A DNA stretch of 64,000 nt from Liolophura sinensis (taxonomy: Eukaryota > Mollusca > Polyplacophora > Chitonida > Chitonidae), in the NCBI RefSeq assembly GCF_032854445.1, contig NC_088301.1:22003808-22067807 (forward strand). The letters are read 5' to 3'. Of this stretch, positions 59,451-64,000 are shown piece by piece; positions within the stretch are counted from its first letter, which is position 1, and every line of letters begins with the position of its first letter. The translations under genes were made by a program, and so were the position numbers. The notes beneath the pieces were generated by a model. That model made no database searches. It was not told the DNA's origin and saw only the letters and a list, made by a program, of their open reading frames with translations.

Positions 59451-61065
59451 GTAACAAGGAGAGTGTGTAATGTTTATATGGTAGGCAGAAAAACTCTGTA
59501 AATACCTCTTTTAATAGCAATCATAGTATACGTGACCCACCAACTACATTTACATACACTAATGAAAGTTTAAGTAAATATCAATCCCGCTACCTTCAAC
59601 TCCGTAACTCAATCTACCGTAACAGGGTTAATGTCTGGTAACAGAGTTGAAGCATACTCGCAGCTTAGCTCATGAAATGTCGCAAAAATGTCATTTTCTT
59701 TTATTTTTGAAGTAAAGGGCCTATTACAGACAATGTATACTTACCGATATTCATCAAAATGATGCTAACTGAAATAATTATATAGTTCAGGTTCTATATA
59801 CTATGCTGTTAACAGCTGCCGAGAAGAAGAAAGGAACTACTGCCACTAAGCCCTCTAACCAGCCCACCCGGATCTGCTTGTGTTTAATTGTTTAGATTTA
59901 TATTAAAGGAATTACCACTTAACTGGTTTCAGTTGTTTCTTGTATGACACATTTTTTAGTTGCGGGATAGAGATCGTTAGTTTGTTTGGAGTTTGAGGTC
60001 TCCTTCAACGTTTTTTCTGTCATAACAGTTTCTCTTTGCACAGTCCGGTTCTAATGTCGATTACTACAATTTTACAAAAAATGAACTATCATCCACAAAA
60101 CCTTTCTGGATTCTTTTTTTCTGGAGTTCTCTTTTTAATCGCTAGTACAAAAATAAAATGAATATGCAGACATGTTCTAATTTTTTTCATGCCAGATTAT
60201 GCAAAGTGTTACACAGTTTGACAACTGCTACCAAAATCAAGGCTATGAAGAATATTTTGGCTTTTGGTTCAGTTCCAGTTGTGATAAATTTGTGTTAAAC
60301 GTTAAAAAGTATATAAACAATATACTTTTAACATGATTTTCATTAAGTTGGTGAAAAATCCAAGGAAACGAAACGGGTACGGAGCCGAGTTTTCAAGAAC
60401 GGGATGAACTTTAAAGACCAGTGCAAGACACTTTTTTTTCATAAGTTTTCACCCACTTATGATGATCATATATACCTACGGTGGCCTGTTGGTTCCATTC
60501 GAAATTTTTAACAGCCTCTAATGATTGAGTGTGGTTCAAGGTTTAAAAAAAGGCATTAACAGACCACCGTAGATACCAGTGTTAAAGGTCTATTTTTTAA
60601 GGTCCTTGGTATGACCCGTTCAGGCATCTCAAGACCTCAAGGATGACGTTCTTACCACTAAGTCACCGAAGCTGTTACTATTAAAAAAGCTGCCTTTATC
60701 AGTGAAAAATGAAAATATGGCTGCTGAGGCAGAAAAAATACGATGAAAATATCTACAGATTGGGCCATGTAAATTACTTTGACACTGACCTGCTATTAAG
60801 CCTCAGAAGCTTGTTTGCGGGTTCAATGTGCAGTTGTAGGCTATTATGTACAGTCACTGATTCAGGCCTGTGAACACCTTATACAATGATTGAAGTGTTT
60901 CCTAGAGCAACTGAAGGCTTGTTCAACCCATGTCATTCACGACTTAATTAAATCGTGCATGAGAGGGCAATATTTTTGAAAAGTCCTTTGTTCATATAAA
61001 ACCAATTACTAATAACTAGACTCCACTGACTGTTGATAAAATAATAACAAGTGGTGGATGAACTA

Positions 61066-61097
<32 letters not shown>

Positions 61098-61198
61098 GAT
61101 ATATATAGATATAAATTTGTTATTTATTTGTACAACAAAACACGAGGAATTCCTTTCATACATAGCTGCTCCTTTAGCTAAAGCTATGCATGGAAAGT
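59451..61198. other. intergenic, no gene seen
   Basis: AT-rich unique sequence ending in an (AT)n microsatellite at about 61066-61120. Confidence 0.5.
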
Positions 61199-61330
61199 TG
61201 ATTGATTCATTTATTTGACTAGTGTTTTTCGCCGTACTCAAGAATATTTCACTTATACAACAGCGGTCAGCATCATGGTGGGAGGAAAACGGGCAGGGCC
61301 CGGGAGAAATCCATGACCATCCGCATGCGG
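61199..61330 (-). mobile_element. SINE family A, 5'-truncated
   Basis: Tail, core (CGCCGTACTCAAGAATATTT) and body start in reverse. Its truncated end runs straight into the neighbouring satellite. Confidence 0.8.
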
Positions 61331-62440
61331 GTGTACTCAGTACATTGCATGGACAGTGCAAGTATAAATCATGGTTGGGTTTAGTCAATATACTGGGTGG
61401 ACATACACCAGTATAAATACTCGTTGGGTTTACACAGTAAACTAGGTGGGCATGTGCCAGTATAAATACTGGTTGGGTTTACCCAGTACACTGCATGGAC
61501 ATGTGCCAGTATAAATAATGGCTGGGTTTACCCAGTATACTGTGTGGGCATGTGTTAGTATAAATAATGGCTGGGTTTACCCAGTATACTGTGTGGGCAT
61601 GTGCTAGTATAAATACTAGTTGGGTTTACCCAGTATACTGGGTGGGCATGTGCCAGTATAAATACTTCCTGGGGTATACTCAGTATATTGCATGGGTATG
61701 TGCCAGTATAAATACTGGTTGGGTTTACCCGGTGCATTGTACGGACATGTGCTTGTATAAATACTGGTTGGGTTTACCCGGTGCATTGTACGGACATGTG
61801 CCTGTCTAAATACTGGTTGGGTTTACTCAGTGTACTGCATGAACATGTGCCAGCATAAATACTTCTTGGGTTTACTCAGTATATTGTATGGATATGTGCC
61901 AGTAAAAATACTGGTTGGGTTTACCCAGTCTACTGCATGAAAATGTGCCAGTATAAATACTGGTTGGGTTTACCTGAATATATCGCACGAGCATGTGCCA
62001 GTATAAATATTGGTTGGGTTTACTCAGTATATCGCACAAACATGTGCCAGTATAAATAGGGGCCTCCGTGGCTCAGTCGGTTAAAGCGCTAGAGCCTAAA
62101 GAGTCTCTCACCAATGCCGTCGCTGTGAGTTCAAGTCCAGCTCATGCTGGCAGCCGTACGTGAGAAGGTCTGCCAGCAACCTGCGGATGGTCGTGGGTTT
62201 CCCCCGGGCTCTGCCCGGTTTCCACCCACCATAATGCTGGCCGCCGTCGTATAAGTGAAATATTCTTGAGTACGGCGTAAAACACCAATCAAAAAAAAAA
62301 AAAAAAAAATCAATCAGTATAAATACTGGTTGGGTTTACTCAGTATATCGCACGGTCATGTGCCAGTATAAATACTGGTTGGTTTTATTCAGTATACTGC
62401 AGGAGCATGTGCCAGTATAATTAGGTCAGGGCAATGCACC
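61331..62440. repeat. satellite, 49-50-bp unit with TATAAATA, about 18-20 units
   Basis: Units of CATGTGCCAGTATAAATACT plus GGTTGGGTTTACCCAGTATACTG, interrupted by a SINE at 62059-62315. Each unit carries a TATAAATA match. Confidence 0.95.
62059..62315 (+). mobile_element. SINE family A, full length, inside the 49-bp satellite
   Basis: Complete copy starting GGGGCCTCCGTGGCTCAGTC with a B-box, body and core and a 19-A tail. AGTATAAATA flanks both sides (62049-62058, 62316-62325), although the array itself contains this string. A short deletion in the body (GCTGGCAGCCGTACG) removes part of the usual CTTCCTCTCCG. Confidence 0.92.
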
Positions 62441-63640
62441 AGCCACTTTCCTTCACCTATTTTTATGTAGGCAACAAGAAACTTGATGGTTGCAGTAGAG
62501 TATATGACCATTTTGGCCCTTCACTTGGAAACGTTGAAGTCGCTATATCATCTGACAGAAAACATAGCATTTTGTTTCATCTCTCGATTCTACAAAGCCA
62601 TTTTTGACTTCAATGGATACAAAAAATGCTTGGTTTTTATTTCTGAATACGGAATATAGGATGTGGCTTAACACATGCAAGTTACAAGAAAGCTTCTCCG
62701 TTTTTTGTGTTGTTGTTTTTTTTGAGGTGTGAAAATAGCTTTAAACTAGTTTTCCTAAGGAATTCGCAAGTGATGATAGCTGTCAATACATCTTTGGGGG
62801 ATGGGTGGGGGGGGGGGGGGTATAAGTTGGGGCTGAATTTGGGGTGCTAAGCTGGTCCCGTGTTCCCAGTATGTTCATCGATGACATTATTTCCCAATAT
62901 TTCCAACAACTGATGGAAAACATGCATAAAAAAAGGCATTAAGAAGTGTAAAATTTAATGGATTTTTTGGGGGCATATCTTGTCAGAATTTAAAAGTTCA
63001 TTCCGGTGAGCAGTATGCGTCCCAAGAAGTTCAACCTCTGATACAATCATCTTAATGTAACACTTGTCATATGTTCCTAATTTCAATTCCTGGCGTCCAA
63101 AATCAAGCTTTTAAATCAAAAACCACATTTGACTAAGTCAGAACTGGCTGTGTACATCACAGAAGATGGTTGCTTAATAATAATGAGCCAGAAATGCGCA
63201 CTGAATACAAAAAAAAAAAAAAAAAAAAAAAACCAACAAACCCCCCCCCTCCCAATTTTTGGCTGAAATGACCCACTCTACCGTAACCAGAAAAATACTT
63301 TTACCAAAACTTGCCACCTGAGATAGACTAACAATCATTGGGGTGAGGGGATGAAAGGGGCAGGAGTAGTGGGGTGGGGGTGATGGATGGGGGGGGTGAT
63401 GGGGGGGGGTGCTTGAGGAGCTTTATCCTTTAGTACCAGCACACAGCATTCATGTTCACATGTAAACATCTCTCATGGAAAAGTTAATGTTTTAAATATC
63501 ATAATGGTTGCCCCAGGGCTTCTCATGTGCTCTGATGAATGATTTACATGTAGCCAGCTTCCTTCACATTGAAACTTCTGCCATTTCCCAAGTGGATAAG
63601 TAAGGCTTATGGTGGCTGCCAGGCACTGTCCTGTCCTGTA
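62441..63640. other. intergenic with homopolymers and G-rich tract
   Basis: Holds G-runs (about 62804-62820), an A-run and C-run (about 63209-63250) and a G-rich stretch at about 63338-63411. No gene seen. Confidence 0.5.
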
Positions 63641-64000
63641 AAGATTGAGATCTGCCCAGTCCAGTATAGCTTAGGATCTGCTCTGTCCAGTATATATTAG
63701 GATCTGTCCTGCCCTGTGAAGACTAGGATCTGTCCAATCCAGTATAGATTAAGATCTGTTCTGTCCTGTAAAGATTAAGATCTGCCCAGTCCAGTATAGC
63801 TTAGGATCTGCTCTGTCCAGTATGGATTAGGATCTGTCCTGCCCTGTGAAGACTAGGATCTGTTCAATCCAGTATAGATTAAGATCTGTCCTGTCCTATA
63901 TAGATTAAGATCTGTCCAGCCCAGTACAGCTTAGGATCTGTTCTACCCTGTACAGATTGGATCTGTCCTGTCCAGTATAGATTAGGATCTGTCCTGTCCA
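63640..64000. repeat. minisatellite, about 27-bp unit, runs past the window end
   Basis: About 13 units around AGGATCTGTCCTGTCCAGTA plus TAGATT. A block of several units recurs with a period of about 130 bases (compare 63650 and 63780). Confidence 0.92.

Overview
This is animal nuclear DNA, most likely from a marine lophotrochozoan invertebrate such as a mollusc (inference). The reasons are spliced genes with canonical GT-AG introns, a secreted protein with SRCR and MACPF modules, dozens of tRNA-derived SINEs of the kind known from molluscan genomes, a Ty3/Gypsy-class retrotransposon and many minisatellites. There is no prokaryotic gene layout, no tRNA or rRNA gene and no CRISPR array.

641-31,055 (minus strand) reads as one 21-exon gene for a secreted mosaic protein. 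In protein order it has a signal peptide, a helical N-terminal region, a MACPF pore-forming-type domain, a farnesoic-acid-O-methyltransferase-type (Methyltransf_FA) domain, a furin-like cysteine-rich region and three SRCR domains, then a stop codon and an AATAAA signal. I assembled it by hand from splice sites and reading phase. Several exons contain one-base frame slips, mostly in homopolymers, and exon 12 has an in-frame TGA. It is therefore either a decaying gene or a real gene in an assembly with indel errors. Its introns hold SINEs and at least five unrelated minisatellites.

32,139-38,201 (minus strand) is a 6.06-kb LTR retrotransposon with near-identical LTRs, a tRNA-Pro-like primer binding site, and Gypsy-type enzymes in Copia order: protease, integrase, reverse transcriptase, RNase H. 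This is the Gmr1-type arrangement. Its gag resembles the SCAN-domain progenitor.

39-49 kb is mostly unassigned. It holds two possible plus-strand first exons, a 37-bp minisatellite, an unrecognised intronless coding relic at about 44.0-46.05 kb, and a short candidate exon at 48.4 kb.

49,754-53,914 (minus strand) is a compact three-exon gene for a small secreted cysteine-rich protein, with a TATA box and a poly(A) signal. It too has one frame slip.

55.2-59.5 kb is a 4.2-kb satellite of about 43-bp units with 340-bp higher-order repeats. 61.3-62.4 kb is a 49-bp array, each unit carrying TATAAATA. 63.6-64.0 kb is a third array that runs off the window.
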